From: Nitrospira sp.
GTDB lineage: Bacteria; Nitrospirota; Nitrospiria; Nitrospirales; Nitrospiraceae
Assembly (NCBI GenBank): GCA_015709715.1
Contig: CP054184.1
Span: 2,465,001-2,529,000 of the forward strand
Length of the DNA stretch: 64,000 nt
Reading direction: 5' to 3'
Made by a program: the position numbers and the translations under genes. The notes below the pieces were generated by a model. That model was not told the DNA's origin. It saw only the letters and a list, made by a program, of their open reading frames with translations, and did not search any database. How positions within the stretch are numbered: position 1 is the first letter of the stretch; each line of letters begins with the position of its first letter. Shown one piece after another: positions 46,197-55,722 of the stretch.

Positions 46197-47149
46197 TCTC
46201 GCGCATGACTTCCTGATCCCTCCTAGTGCGATGAACGCAATGCAATGTGAAGGGCTGGAAGTCAAGCGGCGGAGGTGGGAACGTGACCACTCACAAACTT
46301 GTCGAGTCGGTTTCTTTTCTCTTGATGTCCCTGCCCATAATTGCGTTTGCCTGTCTCTGGTACGTCACAACTTTCTCTGAGAAAGAGGATTGGCGGGTTG
46401 GGTTTCTTCAAGCGGCCATTCTGTGGGGCAGCGCCACGCTTCTAATCACGGAACTGCTCTCAGTATTTGCGGCTATCCGTCCCGCGACACTCGCGTTAAC
46501 GTGGACCCTCGTCATCACCTACTCGCTGCATATCATCCGACGGCACATCCTCGAAGGGGGAGAGAGTCCTGTACTTGTCACAAGGAGACTCTTCGCGTTG
46601 CCGGCTGGAAATGGCTGGTGGATTGTCCCGCTCGTCCCAGCCGCCGCGATCGCGATTGCGACAGCGGTGATCGCTTTGATTGCCCCTCCCAACAACTGGG
46701 ACTCCATGACCTATCACATGAGCCGAGTGGAACATTGGCGAGCCAATGGAAGTGTGATGCACTATTCGACAAACGTCGTGTGGCAACTCTACCTCAACCC
46801 CTGGGCAGAATTTGCGATCTTGCAGTTTCAAACGCTTGGGTTCGGCTCAGACCGTTTGGCTAATCTTGTGCAGTGGTTCGCCTTTGTGGGGGCGCTGGTG
46901 GGTGTCTCCCTCCTCGTCAGGATTTTGGGTGGTGCCCTGCTTGCTCAGAGCCTGGCGGCCTTGGTGGTTGCTTCCACGCCCATGGTTATCTTGCAATCCA
47001 CTTCGACTCAAAACGATGTGGTCTGCCGGCTCTTTGTAGTAGCAGCGGTCTATTTCGCCTTTGAGCGGCTCACTATGTCGAGTAAGAAGGCCGAGTGGTA
47101 CCTGCCGTTGTCGGTGGCGCTTGCGTTCGCGACCAAGGGTACGGCCTAG

Positions 47150-48326
47150 GGAAGGTCTGATTTATTCTCTTTGCATGATGTGCTAAGGGTAGCGCAGCAC
47201 TGAACTGGAGGCGTGCCCCATGCAGCAACAGACGTTTGCCGAAGTCTCGTTTGAACAGTATCGCAAGCCCACCCGCCGGGAGCAGTTTCTCAACGAGATG
47301 AACCAGGTTGTTCCATGGGCGGAATTGGTAGCGGCGATCGAGCCGGTCTACCCCAAGGCCGAGGGCCCAGGGCGTCCGCCCGTGGGTGTCGAACGCATGT
47401 TGCGCCTCCATTGTCTGCAACAGTGGTTTAACCTGTCGGACCCGGCGGTGGAGGAAGCGCTGTACGACTCACACGCCATGCGGCAGTTCGTGGGGATTGA
47501 TCTGGGCCGCGAGCCCGTACCGGATGAAACCACCATCTGTAAGTTTCGGCATCTGCTGGAAGCCCACCACTTGGGCGCACAGCTCTTTGCGCGGATCGGC
47601 GCGTATCTGGCTGCCCACGGGCTGAAGGTCAGCCGGGGCACGATCGTGGATGCCACGATCATCAATGCGCCCAGTTCGACGAAGAATCGCCAGAAAGAGC
47701 GAGATCCGGAGATGCATCAGACCAAGAAGGGGAACCAGTGGTATTTCGGCATGAAGGCGCATATTGGAGTGGACAGCCGGACGAAGCTGGTTCACTCAGT
47801 GGCGGCCACGGCGGCGAATGTCCATGACAGCCAGGTGTTGCCGGAGTTGCTGCATGGACAGGAGACACGAGTATGGGGCGATGCCGCCTATAGCGGGCAA
47901 CGCGACATGATTCAGCACCATGCTCCCCATGCCAAGAGCTTCGTCCAGACGAAAGCCCATCGCCATCGGCCCTTGAGCGAGACGGAGCGGGCCCGCAATC
48001 GGACGAAGTCGAAGGTTCGTGCCAAAGTCGAGCATGTGTTCTTGGTGATCAAGCGGATCTTCGGGTGGGCCAAAGTGCGGTACCGGGGGCTCGCGAAGAA
48101 TGCGCACTGGTTGTCTATCAGTTGCGGCTTGGCGAATCTGTATGTAGCACGCCGGCACTTGCTGGCGGCAGCCTAGCGGACGGGGGTGCGAACGGGGCGC
48201 GGGCCGCCTGACGGCGGAGGAATCCGAGAAAGGCGCTCTCGGACCAGCGGGTTCCCAGCTGATGGCCCGTCTTGATCCACCGAGAAACAGATTGCTTCGT
48301 GGAAACGCGAATTAATCAGACGTTCC
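47150..48326 (+). mobile_element. IS5-family insertion sequence
   Basis: A 1177-bp element with imperfect terminal inverted repeats: left GGAAGGTCTGATTTATT (47150-47166), right end reading inward GGAACGTCTGATTAATT (48310-48326), 15 of 17 matching. It carries one transposase gene reading left to right. Size, repeats and CTAx target fit the IS5 group. About 150 bases after the transposase stop are non-coding. Confidence 0.9.
47220..48176 (+). CDS. IS5-family transposase
   Basis: A 318-residue DDE transposase. It shows the IS5-group pattern: LVAAIEPVYPKAEGPGRPPV, MLRLHCLQQWFNLSDPAVEEAL, PDETTICKFRHLLE, the first Asp in TIVDATIINAPSSTKN, the marker RDPEMHQTKKGNQWYFGMKAHIG, the second Asp in GDAAYSG, and Glu in KVEHVFLVIKRIFGW. 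The frame is intact, so the element may still be mobile. Confidence 0.95.
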   Translation: MQQQTFAEVSFEQYRKPTRREQFLNEMNQVVPWAELVAAIEPVYPKAEGPGRPPVGVERMLRLHCLQQWFNLSDPAVEEALYDSHAMRQFVGIDLGREPVPDETTICKFRHLLEAHHLGAQLFARIGAYLAAHGLKVSRGTIVDATIINAPSSTKNRQKERDPEMHQTKKGNQWYFGMKAHIGVDSRTKLVHSVAATAANVHDSQVLPELLHGQETRVWGDAAYSGQRDMIQHHAPHAKSFVQTKAHRHRPLSETERARNRTKSKVRAKVEHVFLVIKRIFGWAKVRYRGLAKNAHWLSISCGLANLYVARRHLLAAA

Positions 48327-49655
48327 CTATCTCATTCTCTTGCCTTTCGTCGGTTATGCCCTGATCGCTGTGATGAAGCAAGAAGGCTTCAGGGCAGGCT
48401 TCCGATCGATCAGTATCATGGTGCTCGCGATCCTCTTGATGAATGTCGGACATTGGAGCCGAAGCGTTTGGTTGTGGCATCATCCCCTTGGTGATCCCCA
48501 ATGGTTGAGGCAATACCAAAACGAATCTTTCGGTATTCCGGAGACCCTGTCGAGCGTGGTACGGAATGCGGCCATCCATCTTGGGACCCCTTCTTCTAAG
48601 GTCAATGCCGTCATTGAATCAGTCGTACTGAAAATCCACGATAAGCTCGGAATCACCATCAGTGAACCATCGCTGACCTTTGCGCCGCGGAATAACATTG
48701 TGCCGGAAGCAGGGTTACTTACCCATGAGGACTATGCGGGAAATGGCGTTGTATTCATCTTGTCCTGCATGGCCGTGGGGCTGGTGATTCTGAGGCCGGT
48801 GGGAAGCAGGGCACGCTTCTTCGCCCTGATGCTCTGTGCGAGCAGCCTCCTCTTTTGCATATTTCTGAAGTGGGCACCGTGGAATAGTCGCCTGCATACA
48901 CCGCTATTCTTCCTGGCGGCCGTACTGATTGGTTGGCTTCTCGCACCTGCCCAACTTGAAGTGCTTGATGAGAATCGAGTGTGGTGGAAGAGGGGCTCGG
49001 TACTCAGCGGGATTGGCCTGATCACAAGTGGAGTAATCTTGAACGAGTGGGTACTTGCAAAGTTTTTCAGTCCCGCCGGGACCATACACTCCGTCTCTCT
49101 CAGGCTGGGGATTTGGGGCGTCGACGGCATGATGGTTGGGTCTGGGCTTTTAATCATGATACGACCCAATCGATTTCTCCATACGGTGACAGGCCTGCTG
49201 GTGTTGTTCCTTGCGGTTACTGCGCTGCCGTGGGTTGCTCTGAATCAACTCAGGCCATTGATATCTTCTCAATACGCACCAAGCATTTTTGATCGACCCA
49301 GGATCGAGCAGATGTTTGCCAACAATAGCGGGCTAATCGGTCCCTACACCGAATTGGTTTCCGTGCTCATTCAGCGTGTGAAATGCCGCGAAATTGGTTT
49401 GAAAATACAGCTTGGAGCCTTCGAGTATCCTCTCTGGCAGATCGCACGCCACGCGGGGGAGGATCTTGTGTTTCGCCACGTCAAAGTCGACAACGAGTCA
49501 GCCAGGATCGAGAATGGTTTCTCTCCGCAGTTACCGTGCGCCGTCACGGTCATTGCCAGCGGGGGCGACTGGGATCCGGATCTGTCGGGTTTGGAGAAGA
49601 TGCAGATGATCTGGTCTCGACCACCTATCCGGCTTCTAGTCCTGGCGCCTGCCGG

Positions 49656-50447
49656 CTAGAACACTCGAGTGTAATTCTGAAGAGCCTCGGATACCCAGCC
49701 GGTCTGAAACCGCGCGAGAAACCGACAGAGCGCTTTGAATTCCTTCATGCTGTCTGCGATCTCCATGCAGAGCGGGTGGGCGAGGATGGTGGCGATCCCG
49801 TCGTGTTCCTCGATCGCCTCGACCTGCTGCATGACGGTCTTCCGCCATTCCTGAATCGTCTTTCTCCCTGCGAGCCGGTGAGGTTTGGTGTGCGCCGGTA
49901 AGTACTTGCCGTGCAAGAGATGCTCGTGGTCCGGGAGCGTATTGATCGGCAGGGACACGAGTTCCTGACTGATCCGTTCCATCGCCCCCTCCACACCGGA
50001 CACCCGATCCGAGACGATGCGGATGCCCCGCTCGCCCAGGAGGGGATAGGTCGAGGCGTCGCGCTTGTAGGCGTGGTTGCGCCATGCCGTAATGCGGATG
50101 CCCGCCGTCTCCTCGATGGCTGCAATGGTGCGATCGATATCGCGTCGCTGGAGCGAGGCAGGGCCCAGGATCGAGCCTCCCAACTTCCTGGAGAGCCAAT
50201 GGCGCCAGGATCGGAAGGCGCAGAACGTATGGCCGCCGATCTCGCAGTGGGCTCGGCGACCTAATTCCGCCACGGTGTCCCGTTCCTCCAAACAGGCCTG
50301 TCCCGTGACGAACAACGTCACCTTGATGTGGTAACGGGCGGCAATGTCGCAATAGCGGAGTGCGAGTTGCGCTTCGCTCTCCCTTGCATATCGCGTATCG
50401 GCGCCTCGATAAGATCGATGGTGGACATCGCCGGTCAGGCAAATCAT
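49656..50447 (-). CDS. Polysaccharide deacetylase (NodB-fold)
   Basis: A 263-residue CE4-like protein. It begins MICLTGDVHHRSYRG with the first Asp of the metal site, followed by YHIKVTLFVTGQACLEE and the HTFCAF block near residue 72. The later ILAHPLCMEI carries a His. The classical HSxxHP triad is altered (GGHTFCAF), so activity on N-acetylated sugar is likely but not sure. The start overlaps the GT4 stop as ATGA, so the two are translated together. The stop shares CTAG with the opposite-strand glycosyltransferase. Confidence 0.82.
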   Translation of the reverse strand: MICLTGDVHHRSYRGADTRYARESEAQLALRYCDIAARYHIKVTLFVTGQACLEERDTVAELGRRAHCEIGGHTFCAFRSWRHWLSRKLGGSILGPASLQRRDIDRTIAAIEETAGIRITAWRNHAYKRDASTYPLLGERGIRIVSDRVSGVEGAMERISQELVSLPINTLPDHEHLLHGKYLPAHTKPHRLAGRKTIQEWRKTVMQQVEAIEEHDGIATILAHPLCMEIADSMKEFKALCRFLARFQTGWVSEALQNYTRVF

Positions 50448-51565
50448 ACGAGTTCCCGATAGATGGAGGCGGTGCGTTCGATCGCCTGGTCGAGTGAAAA
50501 GTTCTGCAGGACGCGCTGTCTGGCGCGCTGGGCTGCGGCAAGCGACTCCTCTCGGTGCTCCAAGACCCGTTGCACGGCATCCGCCAGCGCCACGGGATTC
50601 TCCGGCTCAACCAACCGTCCCATCGTGCCGTCCTCGATCAGATCGGGAATGCCGCCGATGCGGGTCGCCACGATCGGGATGCCCATGGCCATGGCCTGCA
50701 GGAGGACCTGGGGAGTGCCTTCGACCTTGAATGAAGGGAACACCAGGCAGTGCATGGTGGCGAGGAGTTCGGGGATGTCGCTCCGGAAGCCGGTGAGGAT
50801 CGCATGAGGCTTGAGTTGGAGCCGATCCAGCAACTCATCGGCGGTGTGCCGGTCCCAGGGCGGGCCGTCTCCGACGAAGACAAACTTCGCGCGCGGCCAC
50901 CGTTTGAGCAGGGCGGGGGCTGCCTCCATGAGGTAGCGGAACCCCTTTCCCCGTTCCAGGCGGCTGACGTACCCGATGATAGGATCTGCCTCATGGAGTC
51001 CGAATTCCGCGATGATCGCCTTGCCGCTGACGGAGGGAGAGAACCGTTCGAGGTCGATCCCGGCTGGAATCTCCACGACATGAGCGGGGTTCAGCGTGGG
51101 AATACGCAGCAGATCCTTCTTGGTGTCCAGCGAAGAGGTCAAGAGCCGATCGGACAGGGCGGTATACACGAAGCTGGAGAAGGGGTTGGTCTTCACGGGC
51201 GTGCCGATGTGGCGGGTACGGACGATAGGGATTCCTCGCCGTCGCGCAGCCGGGCCGCAAATCCAGTGGTCTTTCGAGCTGTGGGTGTGGAGGATATCGA
51301 CCTGGTGGCGCCCCAGGAGGGCCCAGAACCGGAGCATGGACGGCAGGTCGTAGGACTGCCGCATGGGTAGCGGGAGGGTGGGAATACCTTGTGCGGCCGC
51401 TCGTTGTGCAAGGGCGGCTCCCGGATTGCAGACGAAGGTGATCCGATATCCTCTGGCTCGAAACCGCGCAGCTTCTTCGAGCATACGAATCTCCAGGCCC
51501 CCGAATCCGGAGGAGGCGCTCGTATGCCAGACAGCCAGGGGACGATCTCTGTGAGGACTCTTCAC
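50444..51565 (-). CDS. GT4-family glycosyltransferase
   Basis: About 373 residues with GT-B architecture. The N-terminal domain holds GGLEIRMLEEAARFRARGYRI and ILHTHSSKDHWICG. The C-terminal nucleotide-sugar domain has PIIGYVSRLERGKGFRYLMEA, VFVGDGPPW, and the donor signature VFPSFKVEGTPQVLLQAMAMGIPIVATRIGGIPDL (quoted here only by its key EGTPQ and GGIPDL). It transfers an activated sugar to a glycan or lipid. The GTG at 51565 is a tentative start; the frame opens earlier to 51616 (TTG). Confidence 0.9.
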   Translation of the reverse strand: MKSPHRDRPLAVWHTSASSGFGGLEIRMLEEAARFRARGYRITFVCNPGAALAQRAAAQGIPTLPLPMRQSYDLPSMLRFWALLGRHQVDILHTHSSKDHWICGPAARRRGIPIVRTRHIGTPVKTNPFSSFVYTALSDRLLTSSLDTKKDLLRIPTLNPAHVVEIPAGIDLERFSPSVSGKAIIAEFGLHEADPIIGYVSRLERGKGFRYLMEAAPALLKRWPRAKFVFVGDGPPWDRHTADELLDRLQLKPHAILTGFRSDIPELLATMHCLVFPSFKVEGTPQVLLQAMAMGIPIVATRIGGIPDLIEDGTMGRLVEPENPVALADAVQRVLEHREESLAAAQRARQRVLQNFSLDQAIERTASIYRELV

Positions 51566-51616
51566 AGGCTCGATACAGTGCAGGTCCGACTTGCGACTAG
51601 AACGATGATGGAGCAA

Positions 51617-51879
51617 TCGGCAAAAGAGTACTGGGGCTGTACAGGAGAATCAAGATCGGCCCGTGGGCATTGTCGCTCATGGGGAGGGCGTGAAGCGCAT
51701 TCGACACAGGTGAGTCAGTGGTGCGACAGGCGAGCGATGTCGACAGCGGAGTCGGATGTCCGCGAGGTCCTGAAAGTCCTGCTGGTTGAGCGGATCCAGC
51801 CGAGTGGGTCCACTTGTTGCTTACCTGTAGAATGGAGTAAGGTACAAAGAGAATCAGGCGGCAGCGGAGGTTATATTTC
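51617..51879. other. 263-base intergenic region, divergent
   Basis: Lies between the GT4 gene and the GTG-started secreted-protein gene, which point away from each other, so it should hold promoters for both. A TAGAAT at 51828-51833 could be a -10 box for the right-hand gene, but no fitting -35 is seen. Nothing else is interpretable. Confidence 0.4.
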
Positions 51880-52272
51880 GTGATACGCACTACCACGATG
51901 AGCCTGTGTGGTGTGGGGGTTTTCCTTGTCACCCTGGGCGCTGGTATGGCCCAGGCTGAAGAGGGCTCGAGCAGCGCAGCCATGTGGAATGCCTTCCGCA
52001 GCCCGTCTGGCTCTCCCGCGTCGCAAGCACCTGCGGCCGATCGGGACCAGAATGTCTTTCGCCAGACACCCACGTTGAGTGGGCGGCTTCAGATCAGCGA
52101 ACAAACGCTTCTTCCCTTTGTGGGAGCGGGGTTCGGCGGCGGGTATGTGACCGAGCGCGACCGGGCCATCGGGCCGGCCCCTTCCATTCTGCAGCAGAGC
52201 ATTCTCGGCGATTCTCTCAGCAGGGGAATGATGCCGAACGAATTTCAGCTGGGCATCCGTATTCCCTTCTAG
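51880..52272 (+). CDS. Small secreted protein of unknown function
   Basis: A 130-residue protein with GTG start (GGAGG nine bases upstream) and signal peptide (MSLCGVGVFLVTLGAGMAQA). The mature part is low complexity (Ser, Ala, Pro) then LSGRLQISEQTLLPFVGAGFGGGYVTE and a final FQLGIRIPF. The last residues look like outer-membrane or periplasmic strands. No family is recognised. Confidence 0.6.
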   Translation: MIRTTTMSLCGVGVFLVTLGAGMAQAEEGSSSAAMWNAFRSPSGSPASQAPAADRDQNVFRQTPTLSGRLQISEQTLLPFVGAGFGGGYVTERDRAIGPAPSILQQSILGDSLSRGMMPNEFQLGIRIPF

Positions 52273-52443
52273 CGACTCGGCCTCTCCGATCCACCTCAGT
52301 CGTTCTCCTTCGTCTCCAGACCCGCGCGAGTCCTTGATCACCAAGAGTTCCCGCTTGTTCGGCTGAAGGCCCTACGGTATGCTGCGTGACGGCAGCGGCC
52401 CGCATCGACGTTCGTCTGACCGGTTTCCGACTCCATCGACCAC

Positions 52444-54468
52444 ATGAGCGACTACGGCGTCCTCGGCGACCTATTGGTGATCTATGCGGTGTCTACCGTC
52501 GTGGTCTTCATTTTTCACCAATTTCGCCTGCCGTCGATTGCCGGTTTTTTGGTGGCAGGCGCGCTGATCGGACCGCATGGACTGCACCTCATTTCCGATG
52601 TGTCGCAGGTGCACGTGCTGGCCGAAATCGGGATCGTGCTCCTGCTCTTCACGATCGGCATGGAGTTTTCGTCCGCTCACTTTGCCGCAGCTCGCCGCGT
52701 GCTGGCCGTCGCGGCTCCCGTTCAGACCGGCGGGGTGCTTCTGCTCGCCCTGCCCGTGGCCCTGCTCGCGGGGCTCTCCTATCAACAGGGGATTTTCTGG
52801 GGCTTCCTGCTGGCCTTGAGCAGCACGGCCATCGTACTCAAGGCCCTTGCGGAGCAGGGGGAGAGTGATTCGTTCCACGGCCGCGCCACGGTGTCGATCC
52901 TGATTTTCCAGGATCTGGCAGTGGTGCCGATGATGCTCGTGACCCCGATCCTGGCGACTCCGGCTGGAGGGGCGATGGGGACGGTGCTCCTCACCCTGGC
53001 CAAGGCGGCCCTGGTGGTGGGGCTGATCGTCTCGGCAGCCTGGTATCTCGCGCCACGGCTGTTGCGGCACATTGTACGGAGTCGGAGCCGTGAATTGTTT
53101 CTTCTGTCGATCATCGTGCTGTGTCTCGGCATTGCCTGGTTGACTTCCCTGGGAGGGTTGTCGCTGGCCTTGGGGGCGTTCATCGCCGGACTGGTCATCG
53201 CCGAATCCGAATACAGCCATCAGGCGCTCGCGGAGGTGCTCCCCTTTCGCGACAGTTTCAACAGCCTCTTCTTCGTGTCCATCGGAGTGTTGATGGATAT
53301 GAGGGTCGTGCTGGACCATCCGTTCATCGTGCTCGGTCTGTTGCTGGCCGTGATCGTGGGCAAACTCGTGACTGGAGCGGGCGCCATGTTGGCGGCCGGG
53401 GCGCCGCCCCGTTCTTCGGTGCTGGTCGGCGTGGCGCTGGCGCAGGTGGGGGAGTTCAGTTTTATTCTGGCCGAGCAGGGGAAGGACGCAGGCCTGCTGA
53501 CCGGCGATTACTACCAGCTGTTCTTGGCCACGTCTGTCCTCACGATGGTGGTCACACCCTTTCTCATGCAATGGTCGCCGAGCCTGGGGCGACGGGTCGA
53601 AGCCGCTCAGCGGCTCAGGCGCTGGCTGCCGAGCCGCACCGCCGCCCATGTGGCGCAGCTGGAACACCAACCGGTCCGGATCAAGGACCATGTCATCATC
53701 GTGGGGTATGGGCTGAACGGCCGCAACCTTGCCCGCGTGTTGGGCGAGACCGAGATCCCCCATGTGGCGCTCGACTTGGATGGAGACACCGTGCGCCGGG
53801 AGGCGCGCCACGGCGTCCCCATCTATTACGGCGACGGTTCGAACGCCAATGTGCTGCGGCATATGCGCATCGAGGATGCCAAGGTGCTGGTGGTGGCGTT
53901 ATCCGATCCCTTCACGGCCCGGCGCACGGTGAAGGTCGCCAAGGGGCTCAACCCCAAACTCCATATCGTTGTGCGGACGCGCTACTTGCGTGAACTGGAA
54001 GAGTTGCATCAACTCGGCGCCGACGACGTGGTGCCGGAGGAGTTTGAAACGTCAATCGAGATCTTCGCCCTCGTACTCCGCACCTATAGCCTGCCCCAGG
54101 AATTCGTCGTGCGCAAAGCCGAGCAGATCCGTCGGGAGGGGTATGCGTTGCTGCGCCGCAGCGAGATGCCGGAATTGGCCCATCATCTTCGCGGCGGGAC
54201 GCTCACCGATGTGGAGGTGGAAACCTGTCGGGTCGACGACGAGGCGCCCGCGGTCGGCAAGTCTCTCGCCGAACTCTCGATCAGGCCGAGGACCGGTGCA
54301 TCGATCATTGCGTGGACCAGAAACCAGATCACGCAATCGAATCCGCCCGAAACGGTGCGCCTGCAGGCCGGCGACGTGGTGACGTTGCTTGGCTCACGAG
54401 ACCAGATTCGTCGAGCCATGGCCCTGCTCAACGAGCTCAATAGCGGCCCGCATCACATGAGGACGTAA
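52444..54468 (+). CDS. CPA2 monovalent cation:proton antiporter with TrkA-N and TrkA-C domains
   Basis: A 674-residue KefB/YbaL-like transporter. About 12 membrane helices span residues 5-385, including GFLVAGALIGPHGL and LGGLSLALGAFIAGLVIAES. The cytosolic RCK domain follows: HVIIVGYGLNGRNLARVLGE (about 418-437, NAD-binding GYGLNG), then IYYGDGSNANVLRHM. A TrkA-C domain (about 580-660) ends the protein. It exchanges K+ or Na+ for protons, gated by nucleotide or ligand. There is no KefF partner nearby. Confidence 0.93.
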   Translation: MSDYGVLGDLLVIYAVSTVVVFIFHQFRLPSIAGFLVAGALIGPHGLHLISDVSQVHVLAEIGIVLLLFTIGMEFSSAHFAAARRVLAVAAPVQTGGVLLLALPVALLAGLSYQQGIFWGFLLALSSTAIVLKALAEQGESDSFHGRATVSILIFQDLAVVPMMLVTPILATPAGGAMGTVLLTLAKAALVVGLIVSAAWYLAPRLLRHIVRSRSRELFLLSIIVLCLGIAWLTSLGGLSLALGAFIAGLVIAESEYSHQALAEVLPFRDSFNSLFFVSIGVLMDMRVVLDHPFIVLGLLLAVIVGKLVTGAGAMLAAGAPPRSSVLVGVALAQVGEFSFILAEQGKDAGLLTGDYYQLFLATSVLTMVVTPFLMQWSPSLGRRVEAAQRLRRWLPSRTAAHVAQLEHQPVRIKDHVIIVGYGLNGRNLARVLGETEIPHVALDLDGDTVRREARHGVPIYYGDGSNANVLRHMRIEDAKVLVVALSDPFTARRTVKVAKGLNPKLHIVVRTRYLRELEELHQLGADDVVPEEFETSIEIFALVLRTYSLPQEFVVRKAEQIRREGYALLRRSEMPELAHHLRGGTLTDVEVETCRVDDEAPAVGKSLAELSIRPRTGASIIAWTRNQITQSNPPETVRLQAGDVVTLLGSRDQIRRAMALLNELNSGPHHMRT

Positions 54469-54479
54469 TCTCAGGGGGG

Positions 54480-55568
54480 TCAGCTTCTCCAGCGGAGGGT
54501 CACAGGGCTTTTCAGCGGGTGGTCGAGGGGCTGGCCGGTCTGGATCGAAGCCAAGTGGGCGGCCTTTAACTTGTAATACCACTTGGCGGGCGTGTCCGCA
54601 TCGTCGATCAGCATGAGGGCCGGTTTGTACTTCAATCCGACGGCCTGCCGTTCCATCGCCTGCTTGTCTTGTTTCATGAAAATGTTGGCGAAATAACGAA
54701 ACAGCGGCTTGGCGAAAGGCAACCAGGGCAGAATGTTCCAGGCGGCGGCGAAATCGATCCGGCATTGCTGGTCGCCGATGGGCGTGACGGTGGCGCGAGA
54801 AGAGACGTACATGGAGCCGCATTGCACGAACTCGAACCGTTGATTGGGCAGCACGAAGTCGATGGTCGTGGTGAGCGGGCCGCCGTACAGTTTGTTGAGT
54901 AGTTTATAGGGGCCGCTGTTCTTGGACGGGGCATGGGGGACCATGCGGAACCCGTTGGGAATCGGCTCGAACGTCTTGGCCTTGTCATGCATGCTGGCCT
55001 TCGTTCGCCACCAGGAACTCTGGTGGACGAAGGGGCCGTGCGCGGGATCCATGAGCCCGACAATGCCGTCGTCGATGGTGCAATCGAGGATCGTCGAGAT
55101 CTGGATCATCCGATAGGGTGCGGACGGCAACGGGAGGCGCGGCACTTCCGGAACGACCTGGTTCGGCTGTTGTGGGTCGGTGAGGAAGACCCAGACATAC
55201 CCATCGTGATCTTCGCAGGGGTATGAGGTAACGCCGATCTTCTCAGCCTTGAGCGGAGAGCCTTCGACCAGGGCTGGGATATGGCGGCAACGGCCGCAGG
55301 TATCGAACTGCCAGCCGTGATAGGCGCACTCAACGCGTTCCCCGTCGAACTCGCCGAAGGAGAGGGGCATGCCTCGATGCGGGCAAATATCCCGCATCGC
55401 CGCCACCTGGCCTTGGCGATCTCGGCAGACGAGAATCGGTAGGCCCAGCAGGACCTGCGCTTGCATCCGCCCGGTGGCCAGTGAACTGCTGGTGGTGGCC
55501 GGATACCAGAAGCCGAGCAGAGGTGCGCTCTTGGACGGTTTGAATTCGGTGATCAGGTCGGTGCTCAC
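54480..55568 (-). CDS. Rieske [2Fe-2S] oxygenase alpha-subunit-like protein
   Basis: About 362 residues. The Rieske centre is CPHRGMPLSFG (near 70) and CAYHGWQF (near 90). The C-terminal catalytic domain includes DGIVGLMDPAHGPFVHQSSWW, where Asp and His residues are candidate ligands for a mononuclear iron, as in aromatic-ring hydroxylases and sterol/pheophorbide oxygenases. The GTG at 55568 is preferred to the TTG at 55643 because the latter has no ribosome site or homology. It is divergent from the DsrE2-TusA genes. The substrate is unknown. Confidence 0.85.
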   Translation of the reverse strand: MSTDLITEFKPSKSAPLLGFWYPATTSSSLATGRMQAQVLLGLPILVCRDRQGQVAAMRDICPHRGMPLSFGEFDGERVECAYHGWQFDTCGRCRHIPALVEGSPLKAEKIGVTSYPCEDHDGYVWVFLTDPQQPNQVVPEVPRLPLPSAPYRMIQISTILDCTIDDGIVGLMDPAHGPFVHQSSWWRTKASMHDKAKTFEPIPNGFRMVPHAPSKNSGPYKLLNKLYGGPLTTTIDFVLPNQRFEFVQCGSMYVSSRATVTPIGDQQCRIDFAAAWNILPWLPFAKPLFRYFANIFMKQDKQAMERQAVGLKYKPALMLIDDADTPAKWYYKLKAAHLASIQTGQPLDHPLKSPVTLRWRS

Positions 55569-55636
55569 GTCCGGACTATAACGATGGGCCTTCGTGAGGT
55601 CAAGCAATCGGAAGGCCTGTCCGTGCCGCGCATTTC

Positions 55637-55666
55637 TTGACAAGAAAAAGTAGCGGAGACTATAGT
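55637..55666 (+). promoter_or_regulatory. Sigma-70 promoter upstream of dsrE2-tusA
   Basis: TTGACA at 55637-55642, 18 bases, TATAGT at 55661-55666. It lies 57 bases before the DsrE2 start and reads toward it. Confidence 0.75.
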
Positions 55667-55722
55667 CTTTTCAACGAATTTTCCGCTCGGGATCGGCGTC
55701 CCGAGGTAGAGAGAGGTGCCCG

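Larger units (their letters stand above)
47146..48330. repeat. Target-site duplication flanking the IS (imperfect)
   Basis: CTAG at 47146-47149 on the left and CTAT at 48327-48330 on the right. The uninterrupted gene would carry CTAT (codons GCC TAT CTC), so the left copy has probably changed its last base, or the duplication is really CTA. Confidence 0.65.
46283..49659 (+). pseudogene. GT39-like membrane glycosyltransferase split by an IS5-family element
   Basis: Two halves of one gene flank the insertion. The 5' part (46283-47149, GTG start with GGAGGTGGGAAC upstream) has several membrane helices and an ArnT/GT39-like loop NNWDSMTYHMSRVEHWRANG, then stops at a TAG created at the junction. 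The 3' part (48327-49659) continues with more helices (VVFILSCMAVGLVIL, LFFLAAVLIGWLLA) and a terminal soluble tail. Joining 46283-47145 to 48327-49659 gives 732 codons in frame, reading ATKGTAYLILLPFVGYAL across the site. As it stands the enzyme, which would use a polyprenyl-phosphate sugar, is broken. Confidence 0.9.

Noticed and set aside
52471-53862. 463-codon minus-strand frame rich in His, Gln and Arg
   Set aside because: Antisense to the CPA2 antiporter; composition reflects the complement of hydrophobic codons.
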